Shown: positions 23,555 to 35,384, numbered from the stretch's first letter. The stretch: DNA of 64,000 bases from Phylloscopus collybita (GCA_027886175.1 JAJNNQ010000137.1:1616001-1680000); one strand, 5' to 3'. Program-made: numbers and translations. The notes: generated by a model from the sequence alone, not told the origin.

Positions 23555-23790
23555 CAGTGTCTTGATGATTTATAGACAATGAGATTTTATCAGCAGAGCA
23601 CCACATTAAGAAAATGCTTGTTAATTATCTTCTCCTTAATATGATAATCTAGCAAAAAACCAACACCTATTAAGAGCCCCTCATTAGGTGAAACGCTTCT
23701 CATTTTTTAACACACTAAGTGTCCAAGGTAATGAGGTTCACCTTCGATTTGTAGCTCTCTCAGAGATTAAAAGCTCCCTCCATTTGTAGC
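23555..23790. other. AT-rich tract resembling a conserved noncoding element
   Basis: Repeat-free, with cores such as GTTAATTATC, CCTTAATATGATAATC, CTCATTAGGTG and AAGGTAATGAGGTTCA. It ends before the type-7 LTR. Conservation is inferred, not tested. Confidence 0.28.
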
Positions 23791-23872
23791 TCCTCACACA
23801 GCTCTGATTCTGAGGAATCTAACTCCTGGCTGTGGCTCTGCCTCCTCAAAGGCGAGGTGACCAACCCCCCCA

Positions 23873-24915
23873 TGTCCTGGGGTGGCTCTGTGATGCTTGT
23901 GTCCCCAATTGTCTGTTCTGTTTATGCTGGATATCAAGTTCTGCACCTTTAGGACTGGTTCTGGGAGCAAAGGCTGGGGGAAAGAAGAAGCGTGGAGTTT
24001 GTTTGTAGGAACTGCACTCACTCTTCCACGTTCCTCCTCCTGGACTGTGCTGTCTGCAGTGCAGACAGACAGATTTTTTTGCTTTTAGTTAGTTTTTAGC
24101 AGAGAAGTTCCCTTGGTTTTTTTTTCTTCCTTTTTCTTGGGACTGTTTAAACCTGCTCTGGACTGAAAATGCAGAAAACACACAGAGCTCACACCTGTGG
24201 CCTGCGGAAGAATTAAGAATGGGACATCACTCCATGATCAATATGATCAAAGTGAGCCATTTATTGCAAAGTAACAGTACCTTTTATGCAGTTTTCAGCG
24301 TCTATCACACATTACATGCTGCTTTGCAATTGGATATAACCTAAAAGCACGCGTTAGCCTTTTAGCCCAGATTGGTTGATGGCTTTTGCACATACAGCAG
24401 GTGTATGCAGCCCTTCTTTTGGCTTCTATCCGATTCTCACACTCCGAAGCTTGTTAGCATCCTTTGTTCTTCTTGGGACGTGACTTCTATCATCCCTTCT
24501 TCCTTCTTGTACATGGCTTTGCTGCCCTTGAATGGTCACAGGCCTCATTTATCCAGATAAGCAAGATTGCTCACGTGTCCCCATTTCTGGAGGAACCCAT
24601 CCTCCACAGTAGCCACTAGGGCCTCGGTGTTTTCCAGCACCAGAGGGACTGATCAGAGGCTGAGTGAGCTGAGCTAACCTGCAGCAAGGACTTTCTCAAC
24701 TTTCTCAATATCTCCTCAGAATGGCCAGAGGTTTTGTTGTTTCAATTGCTATTCAATTTTTGTGCTTGTGGGCACTTTGTTCGTTAAATGTTTTTTTCCG
24801 CTTTTCTCTAAGGAGATTTTTTTCCCGGACCAGTTGGGGGAGAGGCCTTCTGGTCTTGCTTACCCGAGGGACCCCATTCAGAGGTTTCCTCCCAAATTTG
24901 CCCTAAACCAAGACA
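23873..24915 (+). mobile_element. Solo LTR, type 7, interrupted by a type-5 LTR
   Basis: It starts TGTCCTGGGG and ends AAACCAAGACA, so the terminal 8-mers are near-inverted repeats, like type 1. The 5-bp flanks are CCCCA (23868-23872) and CCCCT (24916-24920), 4 of 5 matching. The element is split: 23873-24202 and 24615-24915 are its two parts, with the type-5 LTR and its duplicated target between them. The intact length would be about 631 bp. Strand is inferred from the AT-rich GTTAAATG block near the right end. The junction logic (a continuous element once the inner LTR is removed) is an inference. Confidence 0.65.
24203..24608 (-). mobile_element. Solo LTR, type 5, nested in type-7 LTR
   Basis: The left end is TGCGGAAGAATTAAG and the right end is ATCCTCCACA. 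The flanks GTGGCC (24197-24202) and GTAGCC (24609-24614) are a 6-bp TSD with one difference. On the minus strand there is an AATAAA signal (TTTATT at 24260-24265) and, upstream of it, a GCATAAAAG TATA-like box (24281-24289). This spacing and order fit a retroviral U3-R. The 6-bp TSD suggests ERVK-like. It is the only copy in the window. Confidence 0.8.
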
Positions 24916-24951
24916 CCCCTTCTCCTCCCATGAAAGCCTTTCCAGCCTCTC

Positions 24952-25749
24952 TGTCTTGGTTTTGAAAGACAGGTATCTGCCAGGGAAAGCTGGAGTTTCC
25001 CTTGGAATGGAGAATGTAAAGCCCTCACCCCCTCTAAATTATAATTTTGCAATTAAGGGCTTTCAGGCAAAGATTTGGGAATAGGAATAACAGTTCTTTA
25101 CTAGGAATATTAACAATACAAATGTAGTAGATAAAAACCAACCAATCAACCAAACAAGCAAACAAACAAACAAACAACAGAGTCAGAGCTACAACCTGAC
25201 ACCCTGTTGGTCAGGGTGTTGGAAGCAGTCCAAAAGTGAGTCCTCCTGGAGTGGCAGATGTAGTTCTGTTGGAGCAGAGATGATCCTGAGAGAAAATAGT
25301 TGCAGTGATGGTGAGAAGGGTCCAGTGTTGGTGAGAAGGGCCCAGTGATGGTGAGAAGGGTCCGGTCTTTCTCCAGGAATCTGGTGGAACCAGATCCCTG
25401 GTGTTCCTACGTCTCAGTTTTTGTCCAGGTAGGAATGGTTGGCTCCCTCCCACTGGGTGGAGCATCACACAATGGGATGATGGAATGTGTCCTGTCCTTG
25501 GTGAGCCTTAATGGTCTGTTAGCAGAAGATAACCCTTAATGGCTCATTAGCAGAAGATATCCCCCTGGAGGGAGGACAGGAGGTGACAGAGATAAGAAAC
25601 ACTGCCCCACCTGGTTTAACAGCTGCCCCATTATCAGAGGGCATCTCCCCCCTCCCCCCAGAATAACAAGAGATAAAGAAAAAAAATCTCCCCAACTGCT
25701 TTCAACAAATGAAATAGAATATACATTTTTTGTTCCATAACCCAAGACA
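24952..25749 (-). mobile_element. Solo LTR, type 1 (copy 3)
   Basis: The left end is TGTCTTGGTTTTG and the right end is CCCAAGACA, with a perfect 5-bp TSD CTCTC at 24947-24951 and 25750-25754. It is the longest type-1 copy (798 bp). Around 25290-25360 the GTGATGGTGAGAAGGGTCC unit is present three times instead of once or twice. It lies only 36 bp beyond the type-7 LTR. Confidence 0.93.
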
Positions 25750-26216
25750 CTCTCCCACACTCTCCTGCTGCCTCTGTTTTTGTGGGATTGGTGCTGCTGA
25801 GGTGGGAGTTTGACGGGACCAAAGCGAGCCTGGGACAATCCCAGGCCTGTTGCTTGGTGTCACCCAGCCCCACTTCTGATCTCTGTGACATCACTGGAAC
25901 TGGTGGAGGTTTTTTCTGGAAAGTGACTTCGCCACTGAAACTGGTGGAGTTTGTCACTTTCCAGAAAAATCACACTTTGGCTGCATGGGGTGGAATCCCC
26001 TCCTTTCCTTCCCTGTTTGAGGAGAAATCTGGTGTTTCCATAGGGGAGTTTTACCTTAGGGTGGGGATTATTTGGAAGGAGGGGTCTTGCCTTCTGGAAA
26101 AGTGGTCTGTTCATGAGATCCCTCCTTGTGAGTGTCATGTTTACAAATACAAACCACGTCCAGCTGTTGCTTCATCTTTTTCTCCCCTTTCTCCTTGATA
26201 AGGCCAGGTGGCCGTG
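25750..26216. other. Unique sequence with a 17-bp inverted repeat
   Basis: 25911-25927 (TTTTTCTGGAAAGTGAC) is the perfect reverse complement of 25953-25969, with a 25-bp loop. The segment also contains the direct repeat CACTGGAACTGGTGGAG / CACTGAAACTGGTGGAG about 40 bp apart. No gene is seen. Confidence 0.6.
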
Positions 26217-26521
26217 TGTAGCCATGGTTTGTGCCTGCCATGTTTTGGTTTTAGGAAATTCTGTTCCCAGGATAGAACTGGGAACACAAAGTCATGCTGT
26301 TTGTAAACTTAACATGTTTTTCCACTCGCTTTCCCATGAGAGGGACTTCGTGTGATGGTCTCTACGAGTGACCAATGATTCCAGGGGTCCCACCTCTAAG
26401 GTGGGTACATTTGTAAAGGGTATAAAATAGGTTTGGAAAATAAACCTGTTGGCTCCTCCCTGAGGAGTCCACACAGCCTTCTGAATGAGTCCATGTCTCC
26501 TCATTGTGTCCCATAGCAACA
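26217..26521 (+). mobile_element. Solo LTR, type 4 (copy 1)
   Basis: It starts TGTAGCCATGG and ends CCATAGCAACA. The TSD is GCCGTG (26211-26216) and GCTGTG (26522-26527), 5 of 6 matching; the difference is a C-to-T at a CpG. TATAAAAT at 26421-26428 and AATAAA at 26439-26444 give the sense strand. It aligns with the reverse complement of 45911-46203. The 6-bp TSD suggests ERVK-like. Confidence 0.92.
26421..26444 (+). promoter_or_regulatory. TATA box and AATAAA of type-4 LTR
   Basis: TATAAAAT (26421-26428) and AATAAA (26439-26444) lie within 24 bp. Such a short spacing means the R region is compact, or the poly(A) signal lies close to the start of transcription. Confidence 0.5.
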
Positions 26522-26849
26522 GCTGTGCCGATGATTTTTCCCACAGGATCACAAAAATTGTAGTTTTCATGGAAACCTGACCTTTACAGGTGGGATAGGA
26601 GGCTACTGCTACTATTCAGGAGAGCTTTTGTGATTCCATGGTACATCTCACCCACTTTGTCCAGCTGGAAAACACTCTAAAATTCCAGTAAGTGCTCCTA
26701 AATTCCACCTCAGCTTCTTCCTTTCTCATTGCAGGGCTTGGAGCTGAACTTGAGGGCCCTCTAATTCAGCCTATTCTGTGATGTTGGAGCAGGTAGCTAA
26801 TTCCATCTGTGTATCAAAAGCAGGCAGCATCCAGCATTTCTATTATAAG
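26522..26849. other. Unique noncoding sequence
   Basis: Nothing firmly recognisable. Confidence 0.4.
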
Positions 26850-27830
26850 TGTTTAGGGAAAATATCTGTGACCCGACAAACTCCCTCAAGTTAAGATTTC
26901 CTGTTGCCGTGTTTTCCCCCCGCTCACTGTTTCTCCCAAACTCTGCCACCCACCATGAATATTCAGCCCAGCTCTGTACAAACCGAGGGATGAAAAGAAA
27001 TTCCTCCATCCTCCCCTTTTACACCCTTCCTTTTCATCCCTCAGCCATTCAAGCCTGGCCTCTATCCGAGCAGATCAGCCAGTTTAATTTCATAGTGGCC
27101 CATGGATTAACGATGGTATCGAGCCTGTGAAATGGCTGTGATAATCAGATTGAGAGGGCCCACGTTTATCTCCCTTGGCGAGCAGCAGCTTAGATAAGCT
27201 CCACGCTGAAGAGAAGGGCTCTTGCTGGTGTGGGTTTTGTTGTGTTTTGTTTTTTTTTTTTTCTTTTTCACTCTTGCAAACTCATCCTGAAATGCGAGAT
27301 GCGAGTTGGGTCCCTCTCTGTTTTACAGCACGTCACGAGCAATAAAGGCTCGGCAGCCCAAATGAAGAACTTCTTGACAGCTCTGTAAAATATCCTGTCT
27401 TCAAATTATGCCTTTGGGGACCCGTCTCCCACCTCGCTGCTGTCAAGAGCCTGGTGAGCGTGGAGCTGCCTGGAAATGAGTCAACAATTTGAGCGGGCAA
27501 CTGGAAGGAGTAAAACCCAGCGCGGGCTGTATTTGATTAACGCCGAGGCGATGAGAAGGAATAGGGGGGGAAAAAAGCTTCCTTTTGTCACTGCAGTTAA
27601 CAAATCTGTCTCTGAACACAGGCAGCAGCTGCAGGAAGAGGGCACTTTATGCATTGCCCTTTTTCAGGACAGATCACTTGAAACACTTTAGTCACGCTGC
27701 TTTAATCATCTTCTGCAAAGCCCCAGTAATCACAGTCCTCTCACGCAAGCCTTGTAAGCGAGCCCCTCCAGGCTGCACAGTCGTGTAAATAAATAATTAC
27801 ATCCCAAATTCTGCATTCAAAGGACATTAA
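26850..27830. other. Repeat-free ~1-kb tract resembling conserved noncoding sequence
   Basis: No interspersed repeat across ~1 kb except a T run near 27250-27262. There are three GATA-type sites within ~60 bp (GTGATAATC near 27139, TTTATCTCC near 27165, TTAGATAAG near 27191), plus CAGTTTAATTTCATAG, ATGGATTAACGATGG and TTTGATTAACGCCG. CpGs are retained at many positions. It may hold a regulatory element. Conservation cannot be tested here. Confidence 0.35.
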
Positions 27831-30539
27831 GGCTACAAAGAGGAGCGCTCAGAAGTTGGGAAGGGGCAGGATGCTGGTGGCCTGTGCCCACGTGGGGACA
27901 GGCACTGGGAGTAGAGCTCCAATTGCAGGAGGGTAAAGGATGGGAGGATGTCACCGAAGCTGCCCCTCATGAGATTGCTCCCATGGCCTGGAACATCACC
28001 TTTGTCACACCTCTGGCTGGTGACACACTCAGCACTTGTTTCTTTTGGCATGACCTTATACAGAACATACAATGGATGCAATTAAATGTGTTTTAATTAT
28101 GAGGGCTGTGAAGTTCTTCAGAGAGAGCAGGGAACGTGGTTTGGATTATCCCACTGCAAAGTAAGGCAGTTTTGGTGACAGTCTCCAAAACTGGGACATT
28201 TTTGGGCTAGGGCAGTGGATGGACATATCCATCTCTCACAGATGGGATGTGGACAGAGCGATTTATTACTCTGGTGAATCAGGACACGTTTATAAGCAGG
28301 AACCTCCTGAGCAGAGGTAGAAGAGCTCCTGGACACAAGTGTCTGCCCCTGACTGAGGAGCCTTTCCAAGGGAAAACCCTGGATGTGCTGGTTTTGGCTG
28401 GTGTAAAGTGAATTTTCATCACAGTGGCTGGAATTGGGCTGTTCTGGATTTGCTAACACAGGGATGTTTGGTCATTGCTCAGCAGCTCTTGCACAGAGTC
28501 GAGGCCTTTTAAACTCCTCAGCCCACCCAGCCCTGGGGAGGCTGGGGTTCACAAGAGGGGTCACAGCCAGGACAGCTGACCCCAGTGACCAAGGGGACAT
28601 TCCAGACCATATGGTCAGAATATAAAGCTGGGAGGAGGAGAAGGACGTGGGGATGGTTGGAGTGATGGTGTTTGCATTCCCAAGTCACCTCTACTTTTGA
28701 TGGAGCCCTTCTGCCCTGGGAATGGCTGTGATGGGAAGTGGGGAGTCAATTCCTTGTTTTGCTTTGTGCACGAGTGGCTTTTGCCTTCCCTGTCAAAATG
28801 TTTTTATCCCAACCCATGAGTTTTCTCACTGTTACCCTTCCCATTTTCTCCCCATCCCATGGATGTGTGGAGCTGTTTCCAGCTGGGATTAAACCACGTC
28901 ACTGGATTGTTTCTCTGCTGAGCCCAAGGAGATAACCATGAGCAACCTCATCTAAATTCAGAGATGATCTAACTTTGGAGCTGGCCTTGCTTTGAGTGGG
29001 GAGCTGGGCCAGAGACCCCCAACTTACTCAGGGATTCTCCAATTTATTCTTTGTTTCCTGTTGATTGTGTGGCATTTTCACTTAAAACTTTGGGGTGTAC
29101 CAAATCCCCAGTTTCCTTGACTTATTAAGGGAAGCAAAGCTGTCATAAAGATCCCATTTTTTTTTTTTTTAAACAGGGTCTGTCTCCTCTGCTGCAGAGG
29201 AGCTGTGAAGGCTGTGGTCTGCAGCAGTGGCTTGATTCAGATCAGAGACTAAATTTTGGCCTAAGCTCATTCCAGAAACACAGCTTGACCACGACTCTCT
29301 ACTTCTTTTTGCCCTCTCATCCTTTGTAGAAGGATTCATTAATGTATTTTAAACATTTAAATCCTGATTATTAATTTTAAAAATTAAATCTTGATTATTC
29401 ACTTTTCCTCCTTCAAAAGAGAATTTTTGGGGTGTGACCAGCCCTATTTCAGCCTTGGTTCTCCCACAAAAGTCCCTTCATCTTGCACACACAGAAAGTA
29501 ATTTAGACTAAAATCTTCTTAGTTGACCATTGATTGAAACCAAGCAATCCACTTTGTAGAAATGTTGAATAGTTAAAATTGCAGCTAAAAATTAATGTTA
29601 CCTTAGAGATCTAACAAAGAAAGCTCTAAAAAAGGCTCAGCTTTGGAGAGAAATGAGTTTTTGCAGCTGAAATCAAGCAGCCCTAATGGCTGTATGTTTT
29701 TTTTTATCTATTATCAGCTCCTAGAATTCAATGTGAGGATCACACCACAGCTTCATCTCAGGAGAGTGTTTTGAAAGGAAATTCATAACTCCATGGAAAG
29801 AAGGATGGGGTCACCCCCTGAATGACAGGGAGAAACCTGGTGCCTGCCTCTGTAAGAAAGTTGTGTCCTGGGAGCCAAACTCTGCAGACAAAACCCACTG
29901 ACCCACGTAGTCAAGATTATAATGTAATAATATATATGAAAGGGGTTGGATTCAAGTATCCACACTGGCAAATTGGGCATTTCCTAACCTTGATTTTAAA
30001 ACACTGATGTTTATTTTGCTCAGGGTTATAAACGTCTTCTTTCTTCTTCCTTAGCTTTTCTCCTGTTTTTATAAGGAAAAAGGCTGAATTTCCATGAATT
30101 CCCCCTTCGTGCCTGCTCTGTTGGTTGTCACCAGGATTTATCTCTGAGATCCATCCTGCAGAGTTGTGCTGAGTGTGATGGGTGTTCTGTGTGGAGCAGC
30201 AGGTGAGAGTAGAAAAGTCTCATTTCTCTCTCCTGACAGTGGAAAAATTGTGGGATGGGAGCACCAGGCTACGTCAGTGCTGACAAACACAGGCCAGGAT
30301 TTGGGCTGGGAAGCAGGATTCTTGGAGACATTTTGGTCCAAGCCCAACAGTGCATCCCAAAATGATGCTTTGACATGGTTTGGACAATCAATATCTGTCT
30401 TATCAATCCAGAGACTCTCAGCCAGCAGCTGCTTGTGTCAAGTTCTTCTTCTCTCTCATTCCTTCTTTGTTCTTTACTTTTTCTGGTGACAGGGCTGTAA
30501 GGAATGTCCTTTGATGGATGTCCTTGGGTTTGTCTAATT
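27831..30539. other. Unique noncoding sequence
   Basis: About 2.7 kb with no recognised gene or interspersed repeat. A poly(T) run sits at 29158-29170. Around 29345-29400 the sequence is AT-rich with a duplicated AAATC(C/T)TGATTATT motif. Confidence 0.4.
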
Positions 30540-30865
30540 TGGAGGAAAGGAGGCTGAGGAGCTCTCTACATTTTCCTGAGGATGGAAGGCAGAGAGGGAG
30601 GTGCTGATTTCCCTCGTATCCACTGACAGGACATGTGGGAATGGTTCAAAACTCTGCCAGGGGAGGTTCAAACTGGATATTAGGAAGCATTTCTTCACTG
30701 CAACACTGGAAAAGGCTTCCTAGAGAGGTGGTCAATGCTCCAGACCTGTTGGTGTTGAAAAGGCATTTGGACAATGCCCTTACTAGCAGGCTTGAGCTTT
30801 TGGACAGACCTAAACTGGTCAGGCAGTGGGGCAGGATGGTTCCTCTAGGGCCCTTGCAACCAAAA
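30540..30865 (+). mobile_element. CR1 LINE 3'-end fragment with expanded tail
   Basis: It reads in sense: CCAGGGGAGGTTCAAACTGG, ATATTAGGAAGCATTTCTTC, GGCTTCCTAGAGAGGTGG, CATTTGGACAATGCCC, then CCTCTAGGGCCCTTGCAACC. The final A/T tail passes without a break into an (ATTCT)n array. Confidence 0.93.
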
Positions 30866-30940
30866 TTATTCTATTCTATCCTATTCTATTCTATTCTATT
30901 CTATTCTATTCTATTCTATTCTATTCTATTCTATTCTATA
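30866..30940. repeat. (ATTCT)n microsatellite seeded by CR1 tail
   Basis: About 14 units of the pentamer ATTCT directly follow the CR1 3' end, whose normal tail is made of ATTCTATG/ATTCTGTG 8-mers. Confidence 0.95.
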
Positions 30941-30983
30941 CCATGCCATGCGGTGTTTTGTTTTTTTTTTATTCTGAATTCTA

Positions 30984-31023
30984 TATTCCATTCCATTCCA
31001 CTCCACTCCGTTCCATTCCTTTC
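30984..31023. repeat. (ATTCC)n-like pentamer repeat
   Basis: ATTCC/ACTCC/GTTCC units over ~40 bp, a second degenerate pentamer tract after the ATTCT array. Confidence 0.8.
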
Positions 31024-32215
31024 TTCAGTCATTGCCTGGGAAGCCAAAAGGGGCCCTGATGAGTTTATGGAGAAAAATTTTCTCCCTCCAAATTCCTGTC
31101 CTAAATAAGAGGGGACCATCGCTGGAGTGGGCTAGCAAGGCAAATCTTCCAGGGTTTATCCCTGGATGGGTGAGGGGAAGGAGCATAGCCAGTGCACAGA
31201 AATGACTCAGGGGATGTGGTCACCATGTTCTAACAAGCTTTTCTTGAATAATTGGAAAGCTGAAATCTTTGGAGGTTTTTTAACTTAGCAAATACTCGGC
31301 TCCCAGGGAGTGAGAAAAAGCCATTCCCCAGGTATCAGACTGACTCCATCTCTCTTTTCTCGCATCAAAACCCCATTCCAAAGCAGGGAGGATCCAGCCC
31401 TGCTCCCCTAGAAAGCTGAAACAATCTTTTCTCATGGTTTGTCCGATGCACTTTGACTCGGAATGCGTTGCAGTCACTTTGTATTGAAACCTGAGCTTCC
31501 TCCCCTCCTCCCTGCTTCCACCTCCTCTGGCAAATAACAACACAAATAACCAATTTCCCAGCCTGCAGCAGGCACCCAGCTCGGGAAGCATCAGCTGGGC
31601 CAATTAAACTTTGGCAAAGTAATAAAGATCAGGGAGCAGGGTGTGAGCAGAGTCCCTGACAGCTTTGAGGAGCAGCTGAGGATGGGGCTTGGCATCAGAA
31701 AGGGAAGCAAATGAGTCTCCTTCTAACTACCTTAGTGGTCGTTAGCTGAGCCTGCTGGTGCCCTCACCTGCTTCTCCTGCTGACCTCCTGACCCCCCAGA
31801 CATCACATTACATCCCTGTGTAATGTTGATTCTGTGGGTGAAGTCTGAATTTTACTTTGTGTTGCTCATCCAGCATCATTTAGAGTGCACTTAACTTGAG
31901 ACCACTCTTACCCCTGTGAGTCACTTCACGCTCAGTCAGATTAAATTTCATATTCTGCTTCTGTGCCTCCTCACCTTCTCTGCTAAGATCAACCTGCAAA
32001 ATGGTCATGTCCTCCTGAATCCCAACAACTGCCCTCACTTCATTATCCCCAGAAAACACAATGATCTCCCATGCCTGAATCAGTAATTAAAAAAAGGTTA
32101 TAGGACACTAATCCCAAATGAAGGTCCTGGTGAGAACTGGTGCTTTTTCAGCTCTGCAAAACGATTTCAAACCACCTTTGGATGAGCCAAGATTAAAAAA
32201 AAAACCAATTAAATT
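31024..32215. other. Unique noncoding sequence
   Basis: Nothing recognisable. Confidence 0.4.
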
Positions 32216-32332
32216 ATAGAATCACTGAATGGTTTGGGTTTGAAAGGACCTTAAAGACCCTCTTGTTTCAACCCCTCTGCCATGGCAGGGACACCTTCCA
32301 CTAGGCCAGGTTGCTCAGAACAGTCATGCCTG
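32216..32332 (-). mobile_element. CR1 LINE 3'-end fragment
   Basis: TAGAATCACTGAATGGTTTG, AGGACCTTAAAGACCCTC, CCATGGCAGGGACACCTTCC and ACTAGGCCAGGTTGCTCAGA: reverse complement of a CR1 3' UTR, truncated at ~117 bp. Confidence 0.92.
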
Positions 32333-34494
32333 TATTGCTTTATTTCTGTATTTCTATATTTATTTGTATCTATGTGGATAATGCTGCTATAAACATCCTT
32401 CCCTAATTTCCAAAGGAATGGTCTTCTCCTCACAGGATTTTGCAGCCGTGGAGGGTGGTTTCAAACATGAATTTTTGTCTAGCAGTGACACATAATTTTG
32501 ACCACAGCCATTCATGGGCTTGGCATCAGGTGTTAAGGTCTCTGTTTGTGGGTCCCAAATGAGGTCAGAGGTTTTTCTTTAATCCCCATAAATCCAGACT
32601 GAGGGATCAGCTGTATCCCAAAGAGAGACCCTGCTGCTCCCAGCTGATTTGAAGGGAAGAAGTTGTCAGGCATTGCCTCACTTTAAATTGACCTGACTTT
32701 ACCAAGGCTTGAGCTAAGTGTGTGACATTTTGGTGCCATCCTGTCGGGTACCTGCAAGGTGTCTGCACATGGTGGTGGCACATATTCAGGGTGGGAAACA
32801 CTATTTTCTGGAATGATCTTCAAATGAAAGTAGTTTTCTCTTCTGCAGCTACCTCCAAATTATCAGCGCTGGTAGTTTGGCACAGTGTAACCTGAATTAC
32901 TTTCACAAATCTGAATTATTCAGGGAAGAGCAGTGAGAGGATCAGGGAGCAGGTGTGCAGTTCCAGCCAGTGACAGATAGGAGCACATTCTACAACAGAT
33001 CCTAAAACACTAAAGATCTCTGAAGTGTGTAAAAACCAGAGGAGAGAAGTAATGTTGGGCAGTAAACTGGATTATGACTGGGGAGAGTAGCACTTCAAGT
33101 TAAATGTCAGAGATATCAATTCCTGATGGCCAGGGTGCAGCACCAGGAAAAATGATAAACACTCCAGCACCTGGAATGTTTAAATGTGTCCTTAACAGGA
33201 CAGTCCCACCACACTGCTGTGACTCTGCCTCTGGCTGGACACCACAGGGGCATTCCCAGCCCTGAACTAATTTCCAATCTGATTTTGGGAGGCCAGCTCA
33301 CCTCCTGAAGTCTCACGTTCCCTTCCCATGTTTTTTTTTATTATTATTATTTGAATTTTAAACTCAACAGGGCAGGGATGATCTCCCTAAACCGCGTTGC
33401 ACCCCACGTGAGGCAGCCTTGATTTTTTTGGGAACTCCTGAAACAAAACCTGTGTCTTCCAAGATGCCCTGAGCAGCAGCCCTGCCACGGGGAGCCAGAC
33501 TGCCTGTGAGGAGGGTTGGTTTTATGAATACAACATTAAGTTTGCCCTTGGGATCCTTCTGTCTGTTGTTGCTAATGATCAGTGATTTTCCTGCTCATCC
33601 GGTGCCGAAAGCAACAGGGAGAAAGCCGTGAGCGGCCCGGCTGCATTATGGATGAGCTGGACATGCAGCTGGGATGGAGATGGGCTGCCCTGTGTCACTG
33701 AGATGTCACCACCCTCTCTGTTGGCCCACCCTGGGAAGTGACATTGGTCACTGCTCCTGTGAGCAGCCGGCCCTGCTCAGTAATTGGCTCGGTGGATGTG
33801 GAGCCGCCTGGAATACGGAATGTGCCAGCCCTGGGTCCCGCTCTGGGGGCAGAAGGGTGGGGAAGCAGGGCTGGAAAAAAAAAGGCTGCCCAGCATCAGA
33901 AGGAGCCAAAGGAGCCTCCCAGGCTTGGTTTGACTGCAGGGAAAGTTTGTGGGGGTTGGAAGCTCCGGTATTGATCAGCACCTAAAAAGGAGCCAAGAAA
34001 CAAAGGCTTCCTCCTCTTTAAAGTTCACTTGCAGAAAATAGTGGGACTTGTTCCTTGGGAGCCTGCCTCCCAGGGAAAGGTTGATGTGCTGCACGTCCCC
34101 ACTTCGCACAGGCTGCTGCAGGGTGGGAACAATACTTTGTAGCATGGAGGAGGAAGCACTTGAAAAGGAGAGAGATTTCTCTCTTCAGCCCCTTTCTCCA
34201 CCTGAATTGAGTGGGAGGGCCAGGGGAAGTCTGGGAGGGAGAGATTATTTCTCTCCAATCAACTCCACTGAGCATCTGCCACAGAAATGCTCCACTGTGG
34301 TGAAGGATTCCCTCACGGAGGCTCCCTATGGGTAAGGCACTTGGCCAACTTCCTTTAGGCTTCTTTGATGGTAAAACCCCCATTTTTCTGCCAGGCTGCT
34401 TTCAAATCCTGCATTCCATGCAAAAGGAAGGTTGCAGATGCAAATCCTGCAATGGAAAGAGGACACCTGGATATTCACTATGTTTGGATACAGG
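32333..34494. other. Unique noncoding sequence
   Basis: About 2.2 kb without a recognised gene or repeat, apart from a short T/ATT run near 33331-33353. A GC-richer stretch with several CpGs lies near 33595-33640 and 33770-33850. Confidence 0.4.
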
Positions 34495-34685
34495 TTATTG
34501 TGGGCACAAGTTGCCCAGAGAAGCTGTGGCTGCCCCTGGATCCCTGGAAGTGTCCAAGGCCAGGTTGGATGGGGCTTGGGGAAACCTGGGACAGTGGAAG
34601 GTGTCCCTGCCCATGGCAGGGGGTTGGAATGAGATGATCATTAAGGTCCCTTCCAACCCAAACCATTCCATGATCCCATGAATGG
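34495..34685 (+). mobile_element. CR1 LINE 3'-end fragment
   Basis: GAAGCTGTGGCTGCCCCTGG, AAGTGTCCAAGGCCAGGTTG, CCCTGCCCATGGCAGGGGGT, AAGGTCCCTTCCAACCCAAA and CCATTCCATGATCCCATGAA, a clean CR1 terminus with its tail. Confidence 0.95.
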
Positions 34686-35384
34686 AAGCTAAGCCAGCTC
34701 CTCACTGTTGGAGGTCCCCAAATTGTGGATGTTGCTGCACAAAGCACAAGCAGGGGATGGTTAGAGTTGGATGGAAGGCAAAAAAAAAACAATGAAGAGA
34801 GCATGAAACAGAATCGAGGAGCAGGGAAGGAGCAGAAGCTGGCATCAGGCACTGTGTCAGGGAAAGGCTCTGTGTAAGCAGTAGGCACAGCTGAATTCCT
34901 CGGGGACAGACACCAAGGAGCAGAAAGCTTCAATGAAGAAGGGATATGGACTTGGGGTGGCTTCAGAGCTAAAATTCAAGGTACAGCATAGGCTTTCAAA
35001 GCTGCACATCACAGAGATGCTTCTCATCAGCACCTGCTTGGTGTCTGGCTGCTGGATATAACCCTGGTGGGTCTGCTCTGGGTTCGGTGGGCAAACAGCA
35101 GCTCTGTGCCTGTGAAAGAACTTGTCCCCTGCTTGCTGTGTGGGCTGTGATGAAGCCGTATCGTCACACTCTCTGGATTCCACCTCCCAGTGGGGTTTGA
35201 GTGTGTACTTTTCAGAGCTGATTTGTTACAGCGCCGTGGCCATTTCATTTGTAGGAGTTGTTGATAATTTTTCACAATTCATCGTGCCTCTGCTGGGCCC
35301 CTCTTCGAGAGTTCTGTGTGGTTTAAGAGAGGATTTTTCTCCATAACAACCCCTTGTCCCCTTCTGCCACCGATCCTGGGGTTT
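34686..35384. other. Unique noncoding sequence
   Basis: Nothing recognisable. Confidence 0.4.

Noticed and set aside
26735..26790. Possible splice acceptor and exon or CR1 remnant
   Set aside because: CTTTCTCATTGCAG looks like an acceptor, but the downstream sequence has no sustained frame and only a weak CR1 resemblance.
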